A DNA stretch of 64,000 nt from Bidens hawaiensis (lineage: Eukaryota > Streptophyta > Magnoliopsida > Asterales > Asteraceae): assembly GCA_021521415.1 (NCBI GenBank), contig JAIQDT010000059.1, forward strand, positions 310,001 to 374,000. The letters are read 5' to 3'. The translations under genes were made by a program, and so were the position numbers. Position 1 is the stretch's first letter. Every line of letters starts with the position of its first letter. The notes beneath the pieces were generated by a model, which was not told the DNA's origin, did no database searches, and worked only from the letters and a program-made list of their open reading frames with translations. This document shows positions 1 through 8,720 of the stretch, in pieces.

Positions 1-895
1 TGGGCATTGACGAAATTGTCTTTTTTACAAATTACACCATCAACCCAACGCAAAAAGTATCACCTAGTTTAGTATTATATACTGATGGATGTCGGGACGA
101 ACTTGTAGGGCAAGTAAGTTATTATGGTCCGGAACATAATAACGGACTTGCTTGTACGAGTGAATTCCGGGAGAAGTATCGGAACACACGGGTAGGTAAA
201 AATGGCAATATATGTGTATAAAAGATAATGCTGAGCATATGCATATATATGTAACACGGATACGTGTACGTATTGTACTGTCGGTAATACTAAGTCTCCG
301 TGTAACGAATATTATATTCGATTATAATCATTATTAATTTAAAATTGCATTTTATTAAATATAACATTATATTTTATTATAATATATTGTATCTGGTCAT
401 AACAAATAAAATATTTTATTTTGACTTAAGTAATAATACTCTCTACTCTGAATCCTGTTATCAAAACATATTATTTTTATGACAAATTGTTGAACCGAAA
501 GATGTCGAGATCGGTAGCCTCATACCAGAGGAAGAACTGGTGCTACTCATAAGTGAGAATTTTGATAAAGCTTTATCGAGTTCAAATTAAAATTTATTGT
601 ATGATCGAACCACATATCGAGCGTAAATTCAAGGTCCGGAAAGGAACCGTGAAGGGTGTGATCTACATACGTTCATCTCAAGGGAACACAACACTTTCTA
701 GTCATATTTCCACTTCTGTTGTTAAAAAATAAACAGTATTTTCTAGTTGTGGCCGCAATGATTGTTCGGCAACTACAGACAGTAATTCTGGCAATCGCAG
801 CGCGATTCCCTGCCGGCACTAAAACAACAATGAACACAAATCAAATGCCAAACACTAATACGGCCGCGAATATTATTTTGCCGCCCAATACTAAT
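1..895. other. AT-rich left flank, probably remains of element H
   Basis: No feature can be named with confidence here. Positions 300-480 are AT-rich and positions 755-895 stay open on the plus strand, encoding a short Asn/Thr-rich stretch. By position this could be the start of the gag of the decayed plus-strand Ty3 element (H) that resumes at 8721, since element A is inserted at 895/896. I found no clear LTR end or primer-binding site. The assignment to H is inference from location and orientation only. Confidence 0.3.
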
Positions 896-2647
896 TGATG
901 TGTGTCTAATAACCCTATAATAATGACCCTCACAACTAAGCTTTAAAATTAAAACGAAAATCCTAAAACCACACACAATCGGCAAGTGTACTGATCGCAA
1001 GTAGTATAGACTTAGGAAGTCCGAGTATCGAACACGTGGACACGAAAGACGCTAACGATTACGACCCTAGACACGACCTACCTAAGAATAATAATTAATT
1101 AATTTTTGATTTTTAAATTTGTTTTTATAAAATGACTTAACTGGATTGACTGACCTAACTGACAAAAGTTACCAAAAATAGAAAACTTAACGGAAAACTG
1201 ACGGTGTTAACTTCGGATGGGAGAAAAACGTCTACCTAGGTCTGAATCAAATTGTAGGTCTACAAGCTAATGGATTGGATGACTTCAAGACACCGGTCCC
1301 TAAAGATGACACGACTAAGGATCGCTCGGGCTCACTGGATTACCTCTCGGTCTCACTCAATAAGCTTAAACTACTCAAAATCGGCTAAAACGACCAAACC
1401 GGGAAATAATTGCTAACGTGTTCTAATGAAGGATCACCTCTCGGTCTCACCAACACTCGACCCTAATGGTAATGAATACTACACCACCAAGGATAGAGAA
1501 ACAATTCAACTTAAACCAAAATAGATCAACTAGTCGCTCAAAACACCTAAACCTGACAAGAAACGAACTCGCTCTCGCGCAATCCTTATTCATGCAAAGG
1601 TAATGAGACAACCCTAACTTCCTATCACCTCTCGGTCTCAAGGAAGGTGTCTAACCGCTGTAATTAATCCAATAAATCATGCAACATAACCCTACGGTGG
1701 TACCTACCACAAACAAACCCTAAACACAAAGTCTAGAATCAAACAATGCACCGATCAATCAATACAAAACTAATTAATCAACACAAGGGGTTTATGCAAT
1801 AAATCACCAAAATTTCCAGCCCTTAAACACAACCTATTTCATTTCTAAATCAAACTTTACAATAACAATTCAAGTCTATCAATCAAACAATCCATAAAAC
1901 CTATCAAAACCTAACAAGAATCATCATTCCTAGGTAGAACTAACAAGATTAGCCGAGCATAATTTTCGGACAGCAGCAAACACTTAATAAAACCATCATT
2001 AAACTCATACCAATCATCTTACAAACATCCAATTATCAACACTAATCATAAACAATTCAATCTCTCAATCAAGTGCAAAACTAGTTAACAATTAAACAAG
2101 AGAATTATAGTTGTTGAACAATTTTATGAAAGAAAGGTTATTGGGTGTTTCGGGCTGCTGTTATTGCTGTTGTTGCTGCTGCTGTTGCTGTTGTTGTTGT
2201 TGCTGCTGTTGCTGTTGTTGTGCTGCTGTTGATGTTGTTGTGCTGCTGTTAGCTGCTGTTGTGCTGCTATTGCTGCTGCTGTTGGTTGCTGTTGTGGTGT
2301 TGTTGGCTGCTGTTGTGCTGCTATTGCTGCTGCTGTTGGTTGCTGCTAAATCCGATCAGCAGTTCCCTTGGCTGATTAGGGTTTTATTTTTTTTATATAA
2401 TATAATATAATATGGTCTTGGGCCTCCATGATGCATACGGGTCGGGCCTTGAGCTTTGTCTTGGACTTGTATACGTAAAAGGCTCGTAAAAAGCTCGAAA
2501 AGTCCCGGTTTCTTCCTTTCTTTTACCCAAACCTACAAGGTTATTAAACTTACGTAAAACCTAAATAAATCATGTAAAAACACATAAAATATAATATATT
2601 ACGTAGATAAAAAGGTACGGAAAATACATGTGTTTTACAACACATCA
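896..2647 (-). repeat. Element A 3' LTR (complete)
   Basis: 1752 bp, starting TGATGTGTGTC and ending ACACATCA. The same sequence recurs at 7452-8720 and as a solo copy at 33180-34849. It is complete at both ends. It contains a GCT/GTT array at 2155-2346 that is absent from the solo copy. Confidence 0.92.
2155..2346. repeat. GCT/GTT trinucleotide array in A LTR
   Basis: About 190 bp of TGC/TGT-type triplets with some GGT and TAG interruptions. On the element's sense strand it reads as CAG/CAA. Open frames through it translate as poly-Cys or poly-Leu and are artefacts. The array is missing from solo LTR A2, and the truncated right LTR of element A stops where the array would begin. Confidence 0.9.
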
Positions 2648-2686
2648 AATATCCCCACACTTAAGACTTTTTCGTCCCTGAAAAAG
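2648..2686 (-). other. Element A polypurine tract and adjacent hairpin
   Basis: Directly beside the LTR, the sense strand carries the G-rich tract GTGTGGGGATATT (2648-2660), the expected plus-strand primer. Immediately upstream in sense is a perfect 7-bp stem, CTTTTTC (2667-2673) with GAAAAAG (2680-2686), and a 6-nt loop. The same stem sits beside the PPT of B1 and B2. Confidence 0.75.
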
Positions 2687-3208
2687 AATACTACACAGGA
2701 TCATACCCGAGTTCAACCGACAACTCTTGGTTTTATTTATTTACTATTATTATTAATATTTATATATATTTTTTTTCTTTTTTTTTTCTTTTTTTAAAGT
2801 ATTAGAACAAGTGACCCGTTACCCAGATATTTCTTCCAACTTTCACCTAATAAACTAGATCAGGTCGATTGCCGGTATTGCTGTCCACTTTAAACCCATG
2901 CCCCTAATACTTACCGAGGCAAATAAGGTGTGACGATTCTATTAATTTGTATGACTAAGTGGAACCCACACCTAAAAGCCTTGCTGCCACTTTACCAATT
3001 TCATTATGGTTTTACCGGGCCGAGCCACCCCAACTTGACTTAAACCTTTTGCTACATGATTAAAACATTTTGCCTCAAATACAACCTATAAACTCTAGCT
3101 TGGTCAAGATCGACCGACAGTAGTTTCCTTTATGGTGGTTTTGATTTAAAATATTTTTTTTTCTACCATTTGGCTTTTTGCATTTGTATTTTTTTATTTT
3201 TTTATTTA

Positions 3209-3210
<2 letters not shown>

Positions 3211-3287
<77 letters not shown>
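3211..3287. repeat. (ATT)n microsatellite
   Basis: About 25 uninterrupted TTA/ATT units. The poly-Tyr and poly-Leu frames across it are artefacts. Confidence 0.97.
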
Positions 3288-4321
3288 TTATATATACCAT
3301 GTTGGACGAAACTACAGAAATGCATCAAGGCTCAGATCTGCTCCACCGCGCAACAGAGGGCCGAGCAAAACTGTCTTCTGCTAGCATCAACGTTCAGGTC
3401 TGCGCCACCGCGCAACAAAGTACAGAGCTTCACAGGAATAGACACATATACAAAAGATTATACAAATAATATACAGACGATCATGTGACTCGAGGCTTGA
3501 GTATGACCCGGCTTTTCATTCCAGTCCTGTCACGAGCTTAGTTAAACAAACAAAACCCCTAAGATGTTTCCCACTATAGTCAGGCCATTTAAAAGGTTCA
3601 ATTATGTCAACAACCAAACCGCCCTTTCATTCTCAAAGGCTGAGCCTACCGACACACGATTACTGAGTCCAAACCGTTCGGTTACCATACATTACGTGCG
3701 GGTCTAATGGGTATTGTTTTTATTTATTATATATATATATATATATGTTGAAAACACCAAGAAGTTATAAAATAACCACTACTCGGTAATAATATCATCT
3801 CCTGTTTAACGTAGAGAAAACATATTTCAAAGGACAATTTTTCAATTTTTCTTTTTCTTTTTTTTTTGTCAAAAAATTTTCTACAACTAAGTAAAATAAA
3901 CCCCATCCCCACACTTAGAACCAAATCGTCCGCGATGAGTATAAGGAAAAGAAATAAAATAAAATAAAAATAAAACAGAAAATAAAAATAAAGTATACAA
4001 GAGTAGAAACAAAGAACGGGTTACTCCCCTGGTTTGTGTGCAGAATCTTCAACAGATGAGTAGTATCCAAACGACCGTATAGCATTTCCTTCGCGGCCGC
4101 AACCTCGGGAGAACCTGTTCCACAACGCCATCATAGCTACCATGAGCATAATATAACCTGCAAAACTCAAACTCGCTCGCATGTAGCGGCGTATAACACG
4201 GAAAACAAAAACATAAACAAATAAACATATTTTTGTGTTTTTGGTTTTTATATTTTTTAATTTTTTTTAATTTTAATTTTTTTTATTTAATTTATTTTAA
4301 TTTTATTTTTTCTTTTTTTCA

Positions 4322-4378
4322 ATGAAACACCCCTTAAATCGACCGAGTCGAAGGGAGATTGAGTACGAGCGGTTTCAT
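4322..4378 (-). other. Predicted folded element in A 3' region
   Basis: A 7-bp outer stem, ATGAAAC (4322-4328) with GTTTCAT (4372-4378), encloses an arm in which CCCT (4331-4334) pairs with AGGG (4352-4355) and TCGAC (4339-4343) with GTCGA (4347-4351). Its distance from the LTR, about 1.7 kb, resembles that of the three-way-junction element of B1 and B2. The fold is deduced by eye. Confidence 0.45.
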
Positions 4379-4452
4379 CTTGGAACATCCTGAAATAGAC
4401 AAAACAAATAAAACAGATAGCACAAACATATAACAAAAATACAAACTCTACA

Positions 4453-4472
4453 ACTCGGGTAGTCTCCCGAGT
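4453..4472 (-). other. Stem-loop just after element A's last ORF
   Basis: ACTCGGG (4453-4459) pairs perfectly with CCCGAGT (4466-4472) around the loop TAGTCT. It begins 16 nt past the ORF end at 4488 in sense. B1 and B2 have a stem-loop with the same 6-nt loop length in the same place. Confidence 0.65.
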
Positions 4473-4487
4473 GATGCATCCACAAGT

Positions 4488-6389
4488 CTACATCTCGGAG
4501 AGTGGGTCAAGGTAGAATACCTCGACCGTCTGATCAGTCATTAGCTCGCCAGTGTAGTGCATCAGTCTATCACCGTTCACCATAAATGTTCCACCTTTGT
4601 CCTTTATCTGAACAGTGCCATCTGGGAAAACCTCAGTAATCATAAACGGACCTGACCAACGGGATCTCAACTTTCCCGGGAATAACCTCAACCAGGAATT
4701 ATACCATACGACCATATCCCCACACTTAAACTGGTCAATACCCTCTAACTTACGATCCTGCAGTTCCTTCACCTGCTGCTTAAAATAATCTGAATGCACG
4801 TAAGTATGGTCCCGTAACTCCTCCAACTCAAGCAACTGATGAACACGATGATCTCCGGTAGATAATTCAGAATCAAAGGAAGACGACTCAATGTCAACAT
4901 CAGGGGGGTGTTCAGTCAAGGCGATCATCTCAACCTCCGGGGTCTCCCTATCTAGGATATGTGTGTCTGAGGCGGGGCCTCCACCGGGGTCACTGAAAAA
5001 CTCCCCCACATGAGTCATGATCGTATCAATGAAGCATAAGGAGTCATCAGTCGATTTGGGATGCTTAGATGACTGTCGAAGGATCAGTTTGCCATCGCGA
5101 ACATCGATCAACGCATGTGCGGTGGCCAGAAAAGGTCTGCCCAAAATGAGTGGAACATTATCATCCTCATTCATGTCAAGAATAACGAAGTCCACCGGGA
5201 AAATGAACTTACCAATGCAAATGAACATGTTCTCAACAATCCCACGCGGATACTTCACAGAACGATCAGCAAGCTGGATACTCATCCTGGTAGGCCTCGG
5301 TTCGCCTAAACCCAGCTTGCGATACACAGAATACGGCATGAGATTGATACTGGCACCAAGATTAGCCAGCGCATGAACCATTGTATCATCACTCAAGGTG
5401 CAGGGAATTGTGAAACTCCTTGGATCGGCTCTCTTCTCTAGTAGCTTCCTCTGTAAGATAGCATAGCAATTAGCACTCAGAGGGAGGGAAGCTACCTCAG
5501 CTAACTTCTCCTTATTCGAAAGAATATCCTTTAGGAACTTCGCGTGTTTAGGCATCTGATTGAGTGCCTCAAGGAATGGGATATTAAGGTAAAGCTGCTT
5601 CAGAAGATCAAAGAATTTGGAGTTCTGCTCCTCATCTCTATTCCTACGGACTCTCCCGGGGTAAGGCAATCGGGATTTGTAAACTCTCGGTGGGTCGTTC
5701 GGTGATAGCTGTCTCTCGGCCTGTGCTGAACTCGCTGGGCTGCTCCTCTGATGCACCTGGGCCGGCGGGGACTCCATCTGAATCTCCTCATCCACCTGCT
5801 CCTCTCCATCGACTGCAGGCTCCTCGACAACTCCTCCTCTAGATCTCTGATGAATCATGGGCTCATCTTGTGCCCCTGCACCGCTCCTCGTCATCACAGC
5901 CTTCACGAATCCTCTCGGGTTCTGCTCGGTATTACTCGGTAGCGTACCCTCATTTAACCGACTGGCAATCTCCCCCATCTGCCGCTCGAGATCTTGAATC
6001 GACGCTGCCTGATTCCTCATGAATTGCTCGTGTTCGCGGAACTTCTCCTGCGTCTCCTTGTGTCGGGAATCCCCTCGTGCCATGAGCTGTGACAACATCT
6101 GTGTTTGCTGCGCCATCATCTCCTCCAATGTGGGCTTCTTCTCCCCACTGCTCACTCCTTCGCTCGCATCCTGAAATAAACTCTGGCGTTGCTGAAAACC
6201 GGACTGGCTGCCGCTCTTCCAATTGGAGTTTTGATTGCCTCTCCATCCCGAATTATAAGAATTGGAAGAATTTGGATTTCGGTTTGGATTTCCTATGAAG
6301 TCTACGGCCTCCTCCTGGGAACTGACTGGGCACCGAACGGTATCATGCCCCCCTCTGCAGATCTCACACAACTTACTCTTCGTCTGCAT
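4488..6389 (-). CDS. Gag zinc knuckle - protease - integrase C-terminal tail fusion
   Basis: A 633-codon open frame. Residues 8-20 form a Gag zinc knuckle (C8, C11, H15, C20). Residues 90-150 are Gln/Glu-rich and probably coiled coil; 160-255 are low complexity. Residues 328-440 are a retropepsin-like aspartic protease with the ILGRPFLATA strand at 415-424. The catalytic motif reads N-L-G-A-S (343-347), so the catalytic Asp is replaced by Asn. After a linker (452-510) the frame passes directly into an integrase C-terminal domain (about 517-597, SRWSGPF at 576-582). RT, RNase H and the integrase catalytic core are missing without any frame loss. It lies in the same frame as the gag ORF upstream, separated by one TAG and one codon. 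The fusion could act in packaging, but a working protease is unlikely. The Ty3 assignment is firm; function is inference. Confidence 0.85.
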   Translation of the reverse strand: MQTKSKLCEICRGGHDTVRCPVSSQEEAVDFIGNPNRNPNSSNSYNSGWRGNQNSNWKSGSQSGFQQRQSLFQDASEGVSSGEKKPTLEEMMAQQTQMLSQLMARGDSRHKETQEKFREHEQFMRNQAASIQDLERQMGEIASRLNEGTLPSNTEQNPRGFVKAVMTRSGAGAQDEPMIHQRSRGGVVEEPAVDGEEQVDEEIQMESPPAQVHQRSSPASSAQAERQLSPNDPPRVYKSRLPYPGRVRRNRDEEQNSKFFDLLKQLYLNIPFLEALNQMPKHAKFLKDILSNKEKLAEVASLPLSANCYAILQRKLLEKRADPRSFTIPCTLSDDTMVHALANLGASINLMPYSVYRKLGLGEPRPTRMSIQLADRSVKYPRGIVENMFICIGKFIFPVDFVILDMNEDDNVPLILGRPFLATAHALIDVRDGKLILRQSSKHPKSTDDSLCFIDTIMTHVGEFFSDPGGGPASDTHILDRETPEVEMIALTEHPPDVDIESSSFDSELSTGDHRVHQLLELEELRDHTYVHSDYFKQQVKELQDRKLEGIDQFKCGDMVVWYNSWLRLFPGKLRSRWSGPFMITEVFPDGTVQIKDKGGTFMVNGDRLMHYTGELMTDQTVEVFYLDPLSEM

Positions 6390-6392
6390 ATC

Positions 6393-7298
6393 CTATACCA
6401 TCTTCGCCAACGCCTCGACCTGTGCCGTTAGTGCGGTGGTGGTGTCCACCGAATGCATGCCTCGTGAGATGGAATCGACGGTCTTACCTCCTCTGGCGGG
6501 TGGTCTCTGGTACCCACTCATTGCTAACCCGTTAAATAAAGCGATACACTCATCAGGGTCCTTAGTCGTCAACAAATTTCCTCCTGCCGCCGTGTCGAAC
6601 ATACTCTGCGTCGCGTACGTCACTCCATTATAAAATTTCTCGACGACCGCCCAATCTTGCAAGCCGTGGTTCGGGCACAACGCTAATAGATTTTTGAATC
6701 GCTTCCAGGTCACGTAAAAACTCTCGGTGTCCTCCATTTGAAAAGAATGTATCTGGTTACGCAAACGGGCGGCCTTAGCCGGAGGATCGTATTTTTCAAG
6801 AAATTGGGTCTGCATGGCAGCCCAAGTAGCTATAGAGCCCTGTGGGAGGGACTCGAGCCACACATTCGCTTGATCAGCGCGTGAAAACGGAAAGACGCGG
6901 AGCTTAACCGCATCTTCGGAAACGCCCGCAAGATGGAAAGTGTCGCAAATACGCACGATGCGGGTGAGATGAGAGTGCGGGTTCTCATGAAGCAACCCAT
7001 GAAACTGAGCAGAATGAGAAATGGTATTCAGAATGTTCGACGGGATCTGCCAATTCGTCGCAACTCCAATGGCGGGTGGTGCGATGCTGAATCTCGCGCC
7101 AGCATTGGCCGGTCGGGCCCAGTCCGCAACTGTCCTTCTCGGTGGTGGAATGTCGCCCATGATCCTATCCCTATCGTCGGGGTCAACGGATGAAGAAGTG
7201 GACGAGGGTGAAATGGGATGATGTCTCTCACGAAACTCTCTCTCTGGCTCGGGAAATGCTTCCGTGTCGGGTGGTCCTAGAGATCGAGTCTGTCGCAT
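6393..7298 (-). CDS. Element A Gag (capsid part)
   Basis: 301 codons from an ATG 130 nt downstream of the PBS. The N-terminal 60 residues are charged and Pro-rich, followed by a retrotransposon gag capsid-like region (about 95-235) rich in conserved Trp and Phe, for example VWLESLP and TWKRFKNLL. Capsid would form the particle that packages element RNA. The frame ends at TAG (6393-6395); the next ATG (6389) is in the same frame and the zinc knuckle lies beyond the stop, so Gag appears cut by a single nonsense codon. The sequence after the stop (GAT ATG) does not resemble the known plant-virus readthrough context. Either one recent mutation or an unusual leaky stop fits. Confidence 0.85.
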   Translation of the reverse strand: MRQTRSLGPPDTEAFPEPEREFRERHHPISPSSTSSSVDPDDRDRIMGDIPPPRRTVADWARPANAGARFSIAPPAIGVATNWQIPSNILNTISHSAQFHGLLHENPHSHLTRIVRICDTFHLAGVSEDAVKLRVFPFSRADQANVWLESLPQGSIATWAAMQTQFLEKYDPPAKAARLRNQIHSFQMEDTESFYVTWKRFKNLLALCPNHGLQDWAVVEKFYNGVTYATQSMFDTAAGGNLLTTKDPDECIALFNGLAMSGYQRPPARGGKTVDSISRGMHSVDTTTALTAQVEALAKMV

Positions 7299-7427
7299 AG
7301 AACTATAATTAGGAATAATATTATCTAAACTATTCTAACAAAGAAATAAAATAAAAACAAAAATAATTACAAGTAGCACAAAAGGTAAGTCCTAACTCGG
7401 ATTGCTCTCAAGACGCCTAAAACCGTG

Positions 7428-7445
7428 TCCCCGGCAACGGCGCCA
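7428..7445 (-). other. Primer-binding site, tRNA-Asp type (element A)
   Basis: The plus strand reads TCCCCGGCAACGGCGCCA, matching the 3' end of plant tRNA-Asp as I know it, with a 6-nt gap before the 5' LTR at 7452. This primer is usual for Athila/Tat-type elements and fixes the minus orientation. Confidence 0.85.
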
Positions 7446-7451
7446 AAAACT

Positions 7452-8720
7452 TGATGTGTGTCTAATAACCCTATAATAATAACCCTCACAACTAAGCTTT
7501 AAAATTAAAACGGAAATCCTAAACCACACACAATCGGCAAGTGTACCGATCGCAAGTAGTATAGACTTAGGAAGTCCGAGTATCGAACACGTGGACACGA
7601 AAGACGCTAACGATTACGACCCCCGACACGACCTACCTAAGAATAATAATTAAATAATTTTTGATTTTTAAATTTGTTTTTATAAAAAGACTTAACTGGA
7701 CTGACTGACCTAACTGACAAAAGTTACCAAAAATAGAAAACTTAACGGAAAACTGACGGTGTTAACTTCGGATGGGAGAAAAACGTCTACCAAGGTCTGA
7801 ATCAAATTGTAGGTCTAACAAGCTAATGGATTGGATGACTTCAAGACACCGGTCCATAAAGATGACACGACTAAGGATCGCTCGGGCTCACTGGATTACC
7901 TCTCGGTCTCACTCAACAAGCTTAAACTACTCAAAATCGGCTAAAACGACCAAACCGGGAAATAATTGCTAACGTGTTCTAATGAAGGATCACCTCTCGG
8001 TCTCACCAACACTAGACCCTAATGGTAATGAATACTACACAACCAAGGATAGAGGAACAATTCAACTTAAACCAAAATAGATCAACTAGTCGCTCAAAAC
8101 ACCTAAACCTGACAAGAAACGAACTCGCTCTCGCGCAATCCTTATTCATGCAAAGGTAATGAGACAACCCTAACTTCCTATCACCTCTCGGTCTCAAGGA
8201 AGGTGTCTAACCGCTGTACTTAATCCAATAAATCATGCAACAAAACCCTACGGTGGTACCTACCGCAAACAAACCCTAAACACAAAGTCTAGAATCAAAC
8301 AATGCACCGATTAATCAATACAAAACTAATTAATCAACACACGGGGTTTATGCAATAAATCACCAAAATTTCCAGCCCTTAAACACAACCTATTTCATGT
8401 CTAAATCAAACTTTACAATAACAATTCAAGTCTATCAATCAAACAATCCATAAAACCTATCAAAACCTAACAAGAATCATCATTCCTAGGTAGAACTAAC
8501 AAGATTAGCCGAGCATAATTTTTGGACAGCAGCAAACACTTAATAAAACCATCATTAAACTCATACCAATCATCTTACAAACATCCAATGATCAACACTA
8601 ATCATAAACAATTCAATCTCTCAATCAAGTGCAAAACTAGTTAACAATTAAACAAGAGAATTAAAGTTGTTGAACAATGTTATGAAATAAAGGATATTGG
8701 GTGTTTCGGGCTGCTGTTAT
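7452..8720 (-). repeat. Element A 5' LTR, truncated
   Basis: Matches 896-2164 closely and stops at 8720, exactly where the left copy enters its GCT/GTT array. About 480 bp, including the sense start of the LTR (U3 and probably the core promoter), are missing, so this copy probably cannot be transcribed from its own promoter. Confidence 0.9.

Larger units (their letters stand above)
2687..4450 (-). other. Element A 3' noncoding region
   Basis: About 1.8 kb between the last ORF and the 3' LTR without a credible gene. It holds an ATT array (3211-3287), a short TA run near 3731, and T-rich runs near 2770, 3840 and 4250. Two blocks, about 2860-3090 and 3490-3660, are clearly similar to the 3' noncoding regions of B1 and B2, although the LTRs are unrelated. 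A folded segment lies at 4322-4378. Confidence 0.7.
896..8720 (-). mobile_element. Element A: RT-less Ty3/Gypsy (Athila/Tat-like) element
   Basis: Left LTR 896-2647, internal region 2648-7451, right LTR 7452-8720 (truncated). LTR ends are the inverted pair TGATGTGT and ACACATCA. ORFs are on the minus strand, so the right LTR is the 5' LTR. The PBS next to it matches the 3' end of tRNA-Asp and a G-rich PPT lies beside the left LTR. The coding part is gag, protease and only the tail of integrase; reverse transcriptase, RNase H and the integrase core are absent. The two LTRs differ by only about four bases in their first 120, so the insertion is fairly young. The left flank is CTAAT (891-895); the right flank is lost with the end of the 5' LTR, so no target duplication can be checked. 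Confidence 0.9.

Noticed and set aside
1447..1641. Minus-strand 64-codon frame repeated at 8012-8197
   Set aside because: Present in both LTR copies of element A only because the LTRs are duplicates; no coding signature, and a related stretch in A2 is broken.
2111..2410. Plus-strand frame rich in Cys, Leu and Val
   Set aside because: Produced by the GCT/GTT array inside element A's LTR; antisense to the element and not a protein.
3170..3469. Poly-Tyr and poly-Leu frames
   Set aside because: Translation of the ATT microsatellite.
5017..6633. Several plus-strand frames opposite element A's gag/protease
   Set aside because: Shadows of the long minus-strand ORF; no domain of their own.
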